The notes beneath the pieces were generated by a model. It did no database searches and was not told the origin of the DNA. It saw only the letters and a program-made list of their open reading frames with translations. Shown here one piece after another: positions 38,675 to 51,955 of a stretch of 64,000 nt of DNA (positions are counted from its first letter, which is position 1; each line of letters starts with the position of its first letter). A program made the position numbers and the translations under genes. The DNA comes from Anomaloglossus baeobatrachus (taxonomy: Eukaryota; Chordata; Amphibia; Anura; Aromobatidae). The stretch is taken from assembly GCF_048569485.1 (NCBI RefSeq), contig NW_027442244.1:124001-188000 (forward strand). Reading direction: 5' to 3'.

Positions 38675-40064
38675 AACCAGAATTGGTTTGGGCCTCGAGT
38701 GGCACCCTGGCCTATGCCGGACACATCTTAGGGAGAGAGAGCGAGAGGGAGACAAACCCACGCCTACACAAGACATTTTGTCACCCAAGCCAACCCTTGA
38801 AAAGGCTGCTTTGCAGAGCAAAAACAAGAAGAATGGTGCGTTTTGCAGCCGCCGCCCACTGCAATGAATCTGAATAACTCCTCCTTTAGGGCGCAAGCAA
38901 CTCCCCTCCCCCTTGCAGTCTTTCCAATTCACGATACAAAAAGACGGACAGGACAGGTTGCCTGACTTTCCGTCACTGCCACCCTTTGCCATCCTTACCC
39001 GTAGAAAGCCCTTTCATCATCCCCAAACCCTAATCTTTTCCCTTTCCTTCCCAGCCCCCAAACCCTGCCCTCTGTACCTTTCTCACCACCCGCTTCCCTT
39101 CTCCTGTCATCCCCCTACCACCCGGGAAAAAAAGAGATTGCCCCCTCCTTCCACTAGCCCACCCTCCCACCCAAAGAACAACTTCTTCTGCGCAGCTTGT
39201 TTTCTAGGCAGCAGCGCTATTGTGATGTCATCGGGGGGCATTGTGACAAGCCGCCAGTGTTCCGTCTCTTCATGTTGTGCACAGTTCAAACGGAAAATAC
39301 ATCAACAGGCAGACTACAGAAAAGCTTACTATCAAAGGTTAGAGGGGGGCTTTCTCAGAGGGCTTTTTACAGTTTTTCTATTCCCAATTAGCCGTTTAAG
39401 TGTACTTATTGAAAGTAGTAATTCTTTCATAGGCCGCCCTTTCTTAGTATTTGACGTTCCTTATATTGCGGTATGAGGCTTCGCAGTAGGTTGCAAACAT
39501 TCATCACCCATGACTGTCCCCAATTGAGCTCAGAAGCTCAATGTCTATCATGACCTCTCTTTTAGAATGTCCAAGAGCAAGCAAACTATTCCTCCAGGAG
39601 AGGGCGCCAACAGACTACTAAAGAGATCATCATTACTCAAAGAAAACCCCAAAAACCAATGCATGATAGGAATAAACAGGTAACTTTCTTTGGAGTGGAA
39701 GCGGAGAGATCCCACCAGATGCCAATTCTAGATCTTATCACACCTGTGGTCACTGCAGCAGCAGGTGAATCCACTTTGTCCAAAAGGGATCTATTCCATT
39801 CAATTGCAAATGATCTAGATAAGACAGAGAACTGCAGCACGGGGACATAGCCGAGTTGGTCAGGTTGAGTGGTGATGAGTTTGCTATTTGGATGAATAAA
39901 GAAAGTCAAAAGTGTGAAAGATAAAAAACAAAAGGAGGAAGTGTGAAAAGTGAATGGGCCAAATTGAGGTGCATATGAAGACGTATGCTTTCTTCCAATT
40001 CATTAAATCGGGCTAATATGAATCAGGTGAATTGAGTTCTGCTTTTGGAAACTGGGTTAAGAAG

Positions 40065-40252
40065 GGGTGCACCGTTCCTGGAGGTACTGCAATACCAGGT
40101 CAATGCGTGGAGTGGACAGAGCAAGCTCTTTTTCCATCTCCCTGTTCTAAAAATCCATTTAATATATGGTCCCCAGATAGGGGACGTATCAGATATTAAA
40201 CTGATAAGAACAGATACTACACTTGATCTTAGCCAAAAGGCCGAGAAGCGAT
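40065..40252 (-). ncRNA. RNU2: U2 snRNA
   Basis: Complete. PSE-like element 40295-40314; 3' box 40038-40052. Confidence 0.97.
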
Positions 40253-41642
40253 AACCAGAATTGGTTTGGGCCTCGAGTGGCACCCTGGCCTATGCCGGAC
40301 ACATCTTAGGGAGAGAGAGCGAGAGGGAGACAAACCCACGCCTACACAAGACATTTTGTCACCCAAGCCAACCCTTGAAAAGGCTGCTTTGCAGAGCAAA
40401 AACAAGAAGAATGGTGCGTTTTGCAGCCGCCGCCCACTGCAATGAATCTGAATAACTCCTCCTTTAGGGCGCAAGCAACTCCCCTCCCCCTTGCAGTCTT
40501 TCCAATTCACGATACAAAAAGACGGACAGGACAGGTTGCCTGACTTTCCGTCACTGCCACCCTTTGCCATCCTTACCCGTAGAAAGCCCTTTCATCATCC
40601 CCAAACCCTAATCTTTTCCCTTTCCTTCCCAGCCCCCAAACCCTGCCCTCTGTACCTTTCTCACCACCCGCTTCCCTTCTCCTGTCATCCCCCTACCACC
40701 CGGGAAAAAAAGAGATTGCCCCCTCCTTCCACTAGCCCACCCTCCCACCCAAAGAACAACTTCTTCTGCGCAGCTTGTTTTCTAGGCAGCAGCGCTATTG
40801 TGATGTCATCGGGGGGCATTGTGACAAGCCGCCAGTGTTCCGTCTCTTCATGTTGTGCACAGTTCAAACGGAAAATACATCAACAGGCAGACTACAGAAA
40901 AGCTTACTATCAAAGGTTAGAGGGGGGCTTTCTCAGAGGGCTTTTTACAGTTTTTCTATTCCCAATTAGCCGTTTAAGTGTACTTATTGAAAGTAGTAAT
41001 TCTTTCATAGGCCGCCCTTTCTTAGTATTTGACGTTCCTTATATTGCGGTATGAGGCTTCGCAGTAGGTTGCAAACATTCATCACCCATGACTGTCCCCA
41101 ATTGAGCTCAGAAGCTCAATGTCTATCATGACCTCTCTTTTAGAATGTCCAAGAGCAAGCAAACTATTCCTCCAGGAGAGGGCGCCAACAGACTACTAAA
41201 GAGATCATCATTACTCAAAGAAAACCCCAAAAACCAATGCATGATAGGAATAAACAGGTAACTTTCTTTGGAGTGGAAGCGGAGAGATCGCACCAGATGC
41301 CAATTCTAGATCTTATCACACCTGTGGTCACTGCAGCAGCAGGTGAATCCACTTTGTCCAAAAGGGATCTATTCCATTCAATTGCAAATGATCTAGATAA
41401 GACAGAGAACTGCAGCACGGGGACATAGCCGAGTTGGTCAGGTTGAGTGGTGATGAGTTTGCTATTTGGATGAATAAAGAAAGTCAAAAGTGTGAAAGAT
41501 AAAAAACAAAAGGAGGAAGTGTGAAAAGTGAATGGGCCAAATTGAGGTGCATATGAAGACGTATGCTTTCTTCCAATTCATTAAATCGGGCTAATATGAA
41601 TCAGGTGAATTGAGTTCTGCTTTTGGAAACTGGGTTAAGAAG

Positions 41643-41830
41643 GGGTGCACCGTTCCTGGAGGTACTGCAATACCAGGTCAATGCGTGGAGTGGACAGAGC
41701 AAGCTCTTTTTCCATCTCCCTGTTCTAAAAATCCATTTAATATATGGTCCCCAGATAGGGGACGTATCAGATATTAAACTGATAAGAACAGATACTACAC
41801 TTGATCTTAGCCAAAAGGCCGAGAAGCGAT
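41643..41830 (-). ncRNA. RNU2: U2 snRNA
   Basis: Complete. PSE-like element 41873-41892; 3' box 41616-41630. Confidence 0.97.
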
Positions 41831-43220
41831 AACCAGAATTGGTTTGGGCCTCGAGTGGCACCCTGGCCTATGCCGGACACATCTTAGGGAGAGAGAGCGA
41901 GAGGGAGACAAACCCACGCCTACACAAGACATTTTGTCACCCAAGCCAACCCTTGAAAAGGCTGCTTTGCAGAGCAAAAACAAGAAGAATGGTGCGTTTT
42001 GCAGCCGCCGCCCACTGCAATGAATCTGAATAACTCCTCCTTTAGGGCGCAAGCAACTCCCCTCCCCCTTGCAGTCTTTCCAATTCACGATACAAAAAGA
42101 CGGACAGGACAGGTTGCCTGACTTTCCGTCACTGCCACCCTTTGCCATCCTTACCCGTAGAAAGCCCTTTCATCATCCCCAAACCCTAATCTTTTCCCTT
42201 TCCTTCCCAGCCCCCAAACCCTGCCCTCTGTACCTTTCTCACCACCCGCTTCCCTTCTCCTGTCATCCCCCTACCACCCGGGAAAAAAAGAGATTGCCCC
42301 CTCCTTCCACTAGCCCACCCTCCCACCCAAAGAACAACTTCTTCTGCGCAGCTTGTTTTCTAGGCAGCAGCGCTATTGTGATGTCATCGGGGGGCATTGT
42401 GACAAGCCGCCAGTGTTCCGTCTCTTCATGTTGTGCACAGTTCAAACGGAAAATACATCAACAGGCAGACTACAGAAAAGCTTACTATCAAAGGTTAGAG
42501 GGGGGCTTTCTCAGAGGGCTTTTTACAGTTTTTCTATTCCCAATTAGCCGTTTAAGTGTACTTATTGAAAGTAGTAATTCTTTCATAGGCCGCCCTTTCT
42601 TAGTATTTGACGTTCCTTATATTGCGGTATGAGGCTTCGCAGTAGGTTGCAAACATTCATCACCCATGACTGTCCCCAATTGAGCTCAGAAGCTCAATGT
42701 CTATCATGACCTCTCTTTTAGAATGTCCAAGAGCAAGCAAACTATTCCTCCAGGAGAGGGCGCCAACAGACTACTAAAGAGATCATCATTACTCAAAGAA
42801 AACCCCAAAAACCAATGCATGATAGGAATAAACAGGTAACTTTCTTTGGAGTGGAAGCGGAGAGATCGCACCAGATGCCAATTCTAGATCTTATCACACC
42901 TGTGGTCACTGCAGCAGCAGGTGAATCCACTTTGTCCAAAAGGGATCTATTCCATTCAATTGCAAATGATCTAGATAAGACAGAGAACTGCAGCACGGGG
43001 ACATAGCCGAGTTGGTCAGGTTGAGTGGTGATGAGTTTGCTATTTGGATGAATAAAGAAAGTCAAAAGTGTGAAAGATAAAAAACAAAAGGAGGAAGTGT
43101 GAAAAGTGAATGGGCCAAATTGAGGTGCATATGAAGACGTATGCTTTCTTCCAATTCATTAAATCGGGCTAATATGAATCAGGTGAATTGAGTTCTGCTT
43201 TTGGAAACTGGGTTAAGAAG

Positions 43221-43408
43221 GGGTGCACCGTTCCTGGAGGTACTGCAATACCAGGTCAATGCGTGGAGTGGACAGAGCAAGCTCTTTTTCCATCTCCCTG
43301 TTCTAAAAATCCATTTAATATATGGTCCCCAGATAGGGGACGTATCAGATATTAAACTGATAAGAACAGATACTACACTTGATCTTAGCCAAAAGGCCGA
43401 GAAGCGAT
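43221..43408 (-). ncRNA. RNU2: U2 snRNA
   Basis: Complete. PSE-like element 43451-43470; 3' box 43194-43208. The upstream spacer has T-to-A at 43813 in the pyrimidine tract. Confidence 0.97.
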
Positions 43409-44798
43409 AACCAGAATTGGTTTGGGCCTCGAGTGGCACCCTGGCCTATGCCGGACACATCTTAGGGAGAGAGAGCGAGAGGGAGACAAACCCACGCCTA
43501 CACAAGACATTTTGTCACCCAAGCCAACCCTTGAAAAGGCTGCTTTGCAGAGCAAAAACAAGAAGAATGGTGCGTTTTGCAGCCGCCGCCCACTGCAATG
43601 AATCTGAATAACTCCTCCTTTAGGGCGCAAGCAACTCCCCTCCCCCTTGCAGTCTTTCCAATTCACGATACAAAAAGACGGACAGGACAGGTTGCCTGAC
43701 TTTCCGTCACTGCCACCCTTTGCCATCCTTACCCGTAGAAAGCCCTTTCATCATCCCCAAACCCTAATCTTTTCCCTTTCCTTCCCAGCCCCCAAACCCT
43801 GCCCTCTGTACCATTCTCACCACCCGCTTCCCTTCTCCTGTCATCCCCCTACCACCCGGGAAAAAAAGAGATTGCCCCCTCCTTCCACTAGCCCACCCTC
43901 CCACCCAAAGAACAACTTCTTCTGCGCAGCTTGTTTTCTAGGCAGCAGCGCTATTGTGATGTCATCGGGGGGCATTGTGACAAGCCGCCAGTGTTCCGTC
44001 TCTTCATGTTGTGCACAGTTCAAACGGAAAATACATCAACAGGCAGACTACAGAAAAGCTTACTATCAAAGGTTAGAGGGGGGCTTTCTCAGAGGGCTTT
44101 TTACAGTTTTTCTATTCCCAATTAGCCGTTTAAGTGTACTTATTGAAAGTAGTAATTCTTTCATAGGCCGCCCTTTCTTAGTATTTGACGTTCCTTATAT
44201 TGCGGTATGAGGCTTCGCAGTAGGTTGCAAACATTCATCACCCATGACTGTCCCCAATTGAGCTCAGAAGCTCAATGTCTATCATGACCTCTCTTTTAGA
44301 ATGTCCAAGAGCAAGCAAACTATTCCTCCAGGAGAGGGCGCCAACAGACTACTAAAGAGATCATCATTACTCAAAGAAAACCCCAAAAACCAATGCATGA
44401 TAGGAATAAACAGGTAACTTTCTTTGGAGTGGAAGCGGAGAGATCGCACCAGATGCCAATTCTAGATCTTATCACACCTGTGGTCACTGCAGCAGCAGGT
44501 GAATCCACTTTGTCCAAAAGGGATCTATTCCATTCAATTGCAAATGATCTAGATAAGACAGAGAACTGCAGCACGGGGACATAGCCGAGTTGGTCAGGTT
44601 GAGTGGTGATGAGTTTGCTATTTGGATGAATAAAGAAAGTCAAAAGTGTGAAAGATAAAAAACAAAAGGAGGAAGTGTGAAAAGTGAATGGGCCAAATTG
44701 AGGTGCATATGAAGACGTATGCTTTCTTCCAATTCATTAAATCGGGCTAATATGAATCAGGTGAATTGAGTTCTGCTTTTGGAAACTGGGTTAAGAAG

Positions 44799-44986
44799 GG
44801 GTGCACCGTTCCTGGAGGTACTGCAATACCAGGTCAATGCGTGGAGTGGACAGAGCAAGCTCTTTTTCCATCTCCCTGTTCTAAAAATCCATTTAATATA
44901 TGGTCCCCAGATAGGGGACGTATCAGATATTAAACTGATAAGAACAGATACTACACTTGATCTTAGCCAAAAGGCCGAGAAGCGAT
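44799..44986 (-). ncRNA. RNU2: U2 snRNA
   Basis: Complete. PSE-like element 45029-45048; 3' box 44772-44786. Confidence 0.97.
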
Positions 44987-46376
44987 AACCAGAATTGGTT
45001 TGGGCCTCGAGTGGCACCCTGGCCTATGCCGGACACATCTTAGGGAGAGAGAGCGAGAGGGAGACAAACCCACGCCTACACAAGACATTTTGTCACCCAA
45101 GCCAACCCTTGAAAAGGCTGCTTTGCAGAGCAAAAACAAGAAGAATGGTGCGTTTTGCAGCCGCCGCCCACTGCAATGAATCTGAATAACTCCTCCTTTA
45201 GGGCGCAAGCAACTCCCCTCCCCCTTGCAGTCTTTCCAATTCACGATACAAAAAGACGGACAGGACAGGTTGCCTGACTTTCCGTCACTGCCACCCTTTG
45301 CCATCCTTACCCGTAGAAAGCCCTTTCATCATCCCCAAACCCTAATCTTTTCCCTTTCCTTCCCAGCCCCCAAACCCTGCCCTCTGTACCTTTCTCACCA
45401 CCCGCTTCCCTTCTCCTGTCATCCCCCTACCACCCGGGAAAAAAAGAGATTGCCCCCTCCTTCCACTAGCCCACCCTCCCACCCAAAGAACAACTTCTTC
45501 TGCGCAGCTTGTTTTCTAGGCAGCAGCGCTATTGTGATGTCATCGGGGGGCATTGTGACAAGCCGCCAGTGTTCCGTCTCTTCATGTTGTGCACAGTTCA
45601 AACGGAAAATACATCAACAGGCAGACTACAGAAAAGCTTACTATCAAAGGTTAGAGGGGGGCTTTCTCAGAGGGCTTTTTACAGTTTTTCTATTCCCAAT
45701 TAGCCGTTTAAGTGTACTTATTGAAAGTAGTAATTCTTTCATAGGCCGCCCTTTCTTAGTATTTGACGTTCCTTATATTGCGGTATGAGGCTTCGCAGTA
45801 GGTTGCAAACATTCATCACCCATGACTGTCCCCAATTGAGCTCAGAAGCTCAATGTCTATCATGACCTCTCTTTTAGAATGTCCAAGAGCAAGCAAACTA
45901 TTCCTCCAGGAGAGGGCGCCAACAGACTACTAAAGAGATCATCATTACTCAAAGAAAACCCCAAAAACCAATGCATGATAGGAATAAACAGGTAACTTTC
46001 TTTGGAGTGGAAGCGGAGAGATCGCACCAGATGCCAATTCTAGATCTTATCACACCTGTGGTCACTGCAGCAGCAGGTGAATCCACTTTGTCCAAAAGGG
46101 ATCTATTCCATTCAATTGCAAATGATCTAGATAAGACAGAGAACTGCAGCACGGGGACATAGCCGAGTTGGTCAGGTTGAGTGGTGATGAGTTTGCTATT
46201 TGGATGAATAAAGAAAGTCAAAAGTGTGAAAGATAAAAAACAAAAGGAGGAAGTGTGAAAAGTGAATGGGCCAAATTGAGGTGCATATGAAGACGTATGC
46301 TTTCTTCCAATTCATTAAATCGGGCTAATATGAATCAGGTGAATTGAGTTCTGCTTTTGGAAACTGGGTTAAGAAG

Positions 46377-46526
46377 GGGTGCACCGTTCCTGGAGGTACT
46401 GCAATACCAGGTCAATGCGTGGAGTGGACAGAGCAAGCTCTTTTTCCATCTCCCTGTTCTAAAAATCCATTTAATATATGGTCCCCAGATAGGGGACGTA
46501 TCAGATATTAAACTGATAAGAACAGA
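46377..46526 (-). pseudogene. U2 snRNA 3' part (nt 39-188), split by insertion 2
   Basis: Distal U2 part cut at exactly the same nucleotide as in insertions 1 and 3. The 3' box is retained at 46350-46364. Confidence 0.95.
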
Positions 46527-46792
46527 TTTTTTGATTTAATGAAGCTTTCCAAAGCACCGCAAAAATGCATGACCGAAGTCACACCAAAAACAGTGCAAAG
46601 GCTAGGATTCGTGTGGACCCCTCCGTGAGAAGAGGATCCCCAAAAATCAACCCCGTCCCTCCGAGCCAGAAGGCCACAGCGAGGGTCAGGGATCTTCGGT
46701 GCTCCCCCAAGCCGAAGCCTGGTTGAGCCTTGTTGTTGCTCCCAGCGTCCACCGAGGCATCTTACCCAAGTGGAGTAGGGAGCTACTAGTCG

Positions 46793-47040
46793 TTGGTTTC
46801 GCAGCCGAGACTGCCCGGACCGTCAACCGGTGTTGGTTTCTCAGCCCAAGGCTGACCGGACCTCCAACCGGGTGTTGGTTTCTCAGCCCAAGGCTGACCG
46901 GACCTCCAACCGGGTGTTGGTTTCTCAGCCCAAGGCTAACTGGACCTCCAACCGGGTGTTGGTTTCTCAGCCAAAGCTGACCCGGACCTCCAACCGGGTG
47001 TTGGTTTCTCAGCCCAAAGCTGACCGGACCTCCGACCGGG
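46793..47040 (-). repeat. Six tandem 40-42-bp repeats in insertion 2
   Basis: Units begin TTGGTTTC at 46793, 46833, 46875, 46917, 46959 and 47001. Two adjacent units (from 46833 and 46875) look identical, which suggests recent expansion. The outermost units are the most distinct. Confidence 0.85.
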
Positions 47041-47057
47041 ATTATAAAAATTTCCCT

Positions 47058-47073
47058 TCTTAGCCAGAAGGCC
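47058..47073 (-). other. U2-like 16-mer inside insertion 2
   Basis: The minus strand reads GGCCTTCTGGCTAAGA, matching U2 nt 11-26 (GGCCTTTTGGCTAAGA) at 15 of 16 bases and in the same orientation as the host U2. Insertions 1 and 3 have the same motif with one further difference. It could be a captured U2 piece or chance helped by a hairpin-forming core. Confidence 0.45.
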
Positions 47074-47369
47074 AGGATAGGGCAATATGCTTGGAAAGTA
47101 TGAATAGGCAAGGCGCGGCGTGCGACAGAGTCTGAGGCTTACCAGGGTCCCAACCTAGCAAGTTCAGACTCCCTCCAGGGTGTCCATTCCTGGGTCACAT
47201 TGCACCATAACCCCCACACTTACTCAGTCTAATAGCCTCAATCCTGGTAGGGCCATGGTTTCCTCTAGATGGATATACTATCCTCCCAAAGTACTAACAA
47301 GTGCAACCTTCCAGTGTGCATTGCATCATTGTACTAAGGTGGCCGGAGCCTTAAACCACCTTTTCGAAC

Positions 47370-47409
47370 GATACTACACTTGATCTTAGCCAAAAGGCCG
47401 AGAAGCGAT
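47370..47409 (-). pseudogene. U2 snRNA 5' part (nt 1-40), split by insertion 2
   Basis: U2 start and promoter retained (PSE-like element 47452-47471); nt 39-40 are repeated on the far side of the element or belong to its end. Confidence 0.94.
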
Positions 47410-48799
47410 AACCAGAATTGGTTTGGGCCTCGAGTGGCACCCTGGCCTATGCCGGACACATCTTAGGGAGAGAGAGCGAGAGGGAGACAAACCCACGCCT
47501 ACACAAGACATTTTGTCACCCAAGCCAACCCTTGAAAAGGCTGCTTTGCAGAGCAAAAACAAGAAGAATGGTGCGTTTTGCAGCCGCCGCCCACTGCAAT
47601 GAATCTGAATAACTCCTCCTTTAGGGCGCAAGCAACTCCCCTCCCCCTTGCAGTCTTTCCAATTCACGATACAAAAAGACGGACAGGACAGGTTGCCTGA
47701 CTTTCCGTCACTGCCACCCTTTGCCATCCTTACCCGTAGAAAGCCCTTTCATCATCCCCAAACCCTAATCTTTTCCCTTTCCTTCCCAGCCCCCAAACCC
47801 TGCCCTCTGTACCTTTCTCACCACCCGCTTCCCTTCTCCTGTCATCCCCCTACCACCCGGGAAAAAAAGAGATTGCCCCCTCCTTCCACTAGCCCACCCT
47901 CCCACCCAAAGAACAACTTCTTCTGCGCAGCTTGTTTTCTAGGCAGCAGCGCTATTGTGATGTCATCGGGGGGCATTGTGACAAGCCGCCAGTGTTCCGT
48001 CTCTTCATGTTGTGCACAGTTCAAACGGAAAATACATCAACAGGCAGACTACAGAAAAGCTTACTATCAAAGGTTAGAGGGGGGCTTTCTCAGAGGGCTT
48101 TTTACAGTTTTTCTATTCCCAATTAGCCGTTTAAGTGTACTTATTGAAAGTAGTAATTCTTTCATAGGCCGCCCTTTCTTAGTATTTGACGTTCCTTATA
48201 TTGCGGTATGAGGCTTCGCAGTAGGTTGCAAACATTCATCACCCATGACTGTCCCCAATTGAGCTCAGAAGCTCAATGTCTATCATGACCTCTCTTTTAG
48301 AATGTCCAAGAGCAAGCAAACTATTCCTCCAGGAGAGGGCGCCAACAGACTACTAAAGAGATCATCATTACTCAAAGAAAACCCCAAAAACCAATGCATG
48401 ATAGGAATAAACAGGTAACTTTCTTTGGAGTGGAAGCGGAGAGATCGCACCAGATGCCAATTCTAGATCTTATCACACCTGTGGTCACTGCAGCAGCAGG
48501 TGAATCCACTTTGTCCAAAAGGGATCTATTCCATTCAATTGCAAATGATCTAGATAAGACAGAGAACTGCAGCACGGGGACATAGCCGAGTTGGTCAGGT
48601 TGAGTGGTGATGAGTTTGCTATTTGGATGAATAAAGAAAGTCAAAAGTGTGAAAGATAAAAAACAAAAGGAGGAAGTGTGAAAAGTGAATGGGCCAAATT
48701 GAGGTGCATATGAAGACGTATGCTTTCTTCCAATTCATTAAATCGGGCTAATATGAATCAGGTGAATTGAGTTCTGCTTTTGGAAACTGGGTTAAGAAG

Positions 48800-48987
48800 G
48801 GGTGCACCGTTCCTGGAGGTACTGCAATACCAGGTCAATGCGTGGAGTGGACAGAGCAAGCTCTTTTTCCATCTCCCTGTTCTAAAAATCCATTTAATAT
48901 ATGGTCCCCAGATAGGGGACGTATCAGATATTAAACTGATAAGAACAGATACTACACTTGATCTTAGCCAAAAGGCCGAGAAGCGAT
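48800..48987 (-). ncRNA. RNU2: U2 snRNA
   Basis: Complete. PSE-like element 49030-49049; 3' box 48773-48787. Confidence 0.97.
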
Positions 48988-50377
48988 AACCAGAATTGGT
49001 TTGGGCCTCGAGTGGCACCCTGGCCTATGCCGGACACATCTTAGGGAGAGAGAGCGAGAGGGAGACAAACCCACGCCTACACAAGACATTTTGTCACCCA
49101 AGCCAACCCTTGAAAAGGCTGCTTTGCAGAGCAAAAACAAGAAGAATGGTGCGTTTTGCAGCCGCCGCCCACTGCAATGAATCTGAATAACTCCTCCTTT
49201 AGGGCGCAAGCAACTCCCCTCCCCCTTGCAGTCTTTCCAATTCACGATACAAAAAGACGGACAGGACAGGTTGCCTGACTTTCCGTCACTGCCACCCTTT
49301 GCCATCCTTACCCGTAGAAAGCCCTTTCATCATCCCCAAACCCTAATCTTTTCCCTTTCCTTCCCAGCCCCCAAACCCTGCCCTCTGTACCTTTCTCACC
49401 ACCCGCTTCCCTTCTCCTGTCATCCCCCTACCACCCGGGAAAAAAAGAGATTGCCCCCTCCTTCCACTAGCCCACCCTCCCACCCAAAGAACAACTTCTT
49501 CTGCGCAGCTTGTTTTCTAGGCAGCAGCGCTATTGTGATGTCATCGGGGGGCATTGTGACAAGCCGCCAGTGTTCCGTCTCTTCATGTTGTGCACAGTTC
49601 AAACGGAAAATACATCAACAGGCAGACTACAGAAAAGCTTACTATCAAAGGTTAGAGGGGGGCTTTCTCAGAGGGCTTTTTACAGTTTTTCTATTCCCAA
49701 TTAGCCGTTTAAGTGTACTTATTGAAAGTAGTAATTCTTTCATAGGCCGCCCTTTCTTAGTATTTGACGTTCCTTATATTGCGGTATGAGGCTTCGCAGT
49801 AGGTTGCAAACATTCATCACCCATGACTGTCCCCAATTGAGCTCAGAAGCTCAATGTCTATCATGACCTCTCTTTTAGAATGTCCAAGAGCAAGCAAACT
49901 ATTCCTCCAGGAGAGGGCGCCAACAGACTACTAAAGAGATCATCATTACTCAAAGAAAACCCCAAAAACCAATGCATGATAGGAATAAACAGGTAACTTT
50001 CTTTGGAGTGGAAGCGGAGAGATCGCACCAGATGCCAATTCTAGATCTTATCACACCTGTGGTCACTGCAGCAGCAGGTGAATCCACTTTGTCCAAAAGG
50101 GATCTATTCCATTCAATTGCAAATGATCTAGATAAGACAGAGAACTGCAGCACGGGGACATAGCCGAGTTGGTCAGGTTGAGTGGTGATGAGTTTGCTAT
50201 TTGGATGAATAAAGAAAGTCAAAAGTGTGAAAGATAAAAAACAAAAGGAGGAAGTGTGAAAAGTGAATGGGCCAAATTGAGGTGCATATGAAGACGTATG
50301 CTTTCTTCCAATTCATTAAATCGGGCTAATATGAATCAGGTGAATTGAGTTCTGCTTTTGGAAACTGGGTTAAGAAG

Positions 50378-50565
50378 GGGTGCACCGTTCCTGGAGGTAC
50401 TGCAATACCAGGTCAATGCGTGGAGTGGACAGAGCAAGCTCTTTTTCCATCTCCCTGTTCTAAAAATCCATTTAATATATGGTCCCCAGATAGGGGACGT
50501 ATCAGATATTAAACTGATAAGAACAGATACTACACTTGATCTTAGCCAAAAGGCCGAGAAGCGAT
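50378..50565 (-). ncRNA. RNU2: U2 snRNA
   Basis: Complete. PSE-like element 50608-50627; 3' box 50351-50365. Confidence 0.97.
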
Positions 50566-51955
50566 AACCAGAATTGGTTTGGGCCTCGAGTGGCACCCTG
50601 GCCTATGCCGGACACATCTTAGGGAGAGAGAGCGAGAGGGAGACAAACCCACGCCTACACAAGACATTTTGTCACCCAAGCCAACCCTTGAAAAGGCTGC
50701 TTTGCAGAGCAAAAACAAGAAGAATGGTGCGTTTTGCAGCCGCCGCCCACTGCAATGAATCTGAATAACTCCTCCTTTAGGGCGCAAGCAACTCCCCTCC
50801 CCCTTGCAGTCTTTCCAATTCACGATACAAAAAGACGGACAGGACAGGTTGCCTGACTTTCCGTCACTGCCACCCTTTGCCATCCTTACCCGTAGAAAGC
50901 CCTTTCATCATCCCCAAACCCTAATCTTTTCCCTTTCCTTCCCAGCCCCCAAACCCTGCCCTCTGTACCTTTCTCACCACCCGCTTCCCTTCTCCTGTCA
51001 TCCCCCTACCACCCGGGAAAAAAAGAGATTGCCCCCTCCTTCCACTAGCCCACCCTCCCACCCAAAGAACAACTTCTTCTGCGCAGCTTGTTTTCTAGGC
51101 AGCAGCGCTATTGTGATGTCATCGGGGGGCATTGTGACAAGCCGCCAGTGTTCCGTCTCTTCATGTTGTGCACAGTTCAAACGGAAAATACATCAACAGG
51201 CAGACTACAGAAAAGCTTACTATCAAAGGTTAGAGGGGGGCTTTCTCAGAGGGCTTTTTACAGTTTTTCTATTCCCAATTAGCCGTTTAAGTGTACTTAT
51301 TGAAAGTAGTAATTCTTTCATAGGCCGCCCTTTCTTAGTATTTGACGTTCCTTATATTGCGGTATGAGGCTTCGCAGTAGGTTGCAAACATTCATCACCC
51401 ATGACTGTCCCCAATTGAGCTCAGAAGCTCAATGTCTATCATGACCTCTCTTTTAGAATGTCCAAGAGCAAGCAAACTATTCCTCCAGGAGAGGGCGCCA
51501 ACAGACTACTAAAGAGATCATCATTACTCAAAGAAAACCCCAAAAACCAATGCATGATAGGAATAAACAGGTAACTTTCTTTGGAGTGGAAGCGGAGAGA
51601 TCGCACCAGATGCCAATTCTAGATCTTATCACACCTGTGGTCACTGCAGCAGCAGGTGAATCCACTTTGTCCAAAAGGGATCTATTCCATTCAATTGCAA
51701 ATGATCTAGATAAGACAGAGAACTGCAGCACGGGGACATAGCCGAGTTGGTCAGGTTGAGTGGTGATGAGTTTGCTATTTGGATGAATAAAGAAAGTCAA
51801 AAGTGTGAAAGATAAAAAACAAAAGGAGGAAGTGTGAAAAGTGAATGGGCCAAATTGAGGTGCATATGAAGACGTATGCTTTCTTCCAATTCATTAAATC
51901 GGGCTAATATGAATCAGGTGAATTGAGTTCTGCTTTTGGAAACTGGGTTAAGAAG

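Larger units (their letters stand above)
46527..47369 (-). mobile_element. U2-targeting non-LTR-type element, insertion 2 (longest)
   Basis: 843 bp with the same 3' junction as the others but a longer tail (six A instead of four on the element strand). Its 5' end falls at GTTCGAA (47363-47369), the same element position as insertion 1. U2 nt 39-40 (TC) appear on both sides, a possible 2-bp target duplication. It differs from insertions 1 and 3 at many sites, by eye approaching a tenth in the 5' part, so it is a separate event from a different source copy. Six tandem repeats (46793-47040) explain the extra length. The only long frame runs through these repeats and shows no reverse transcriptase, endonuclease or other recognisable motif. 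Confidence 0.75.

Noticed and set aside
46686-47111. A 141-residue frame in insertion 2 with repeated LRNQHPVGGP
   Set aside because: The ~42-bp repeat is a multiple of three, so any stop-free frame gives a repeated peptide. No transposon protein motif is present.
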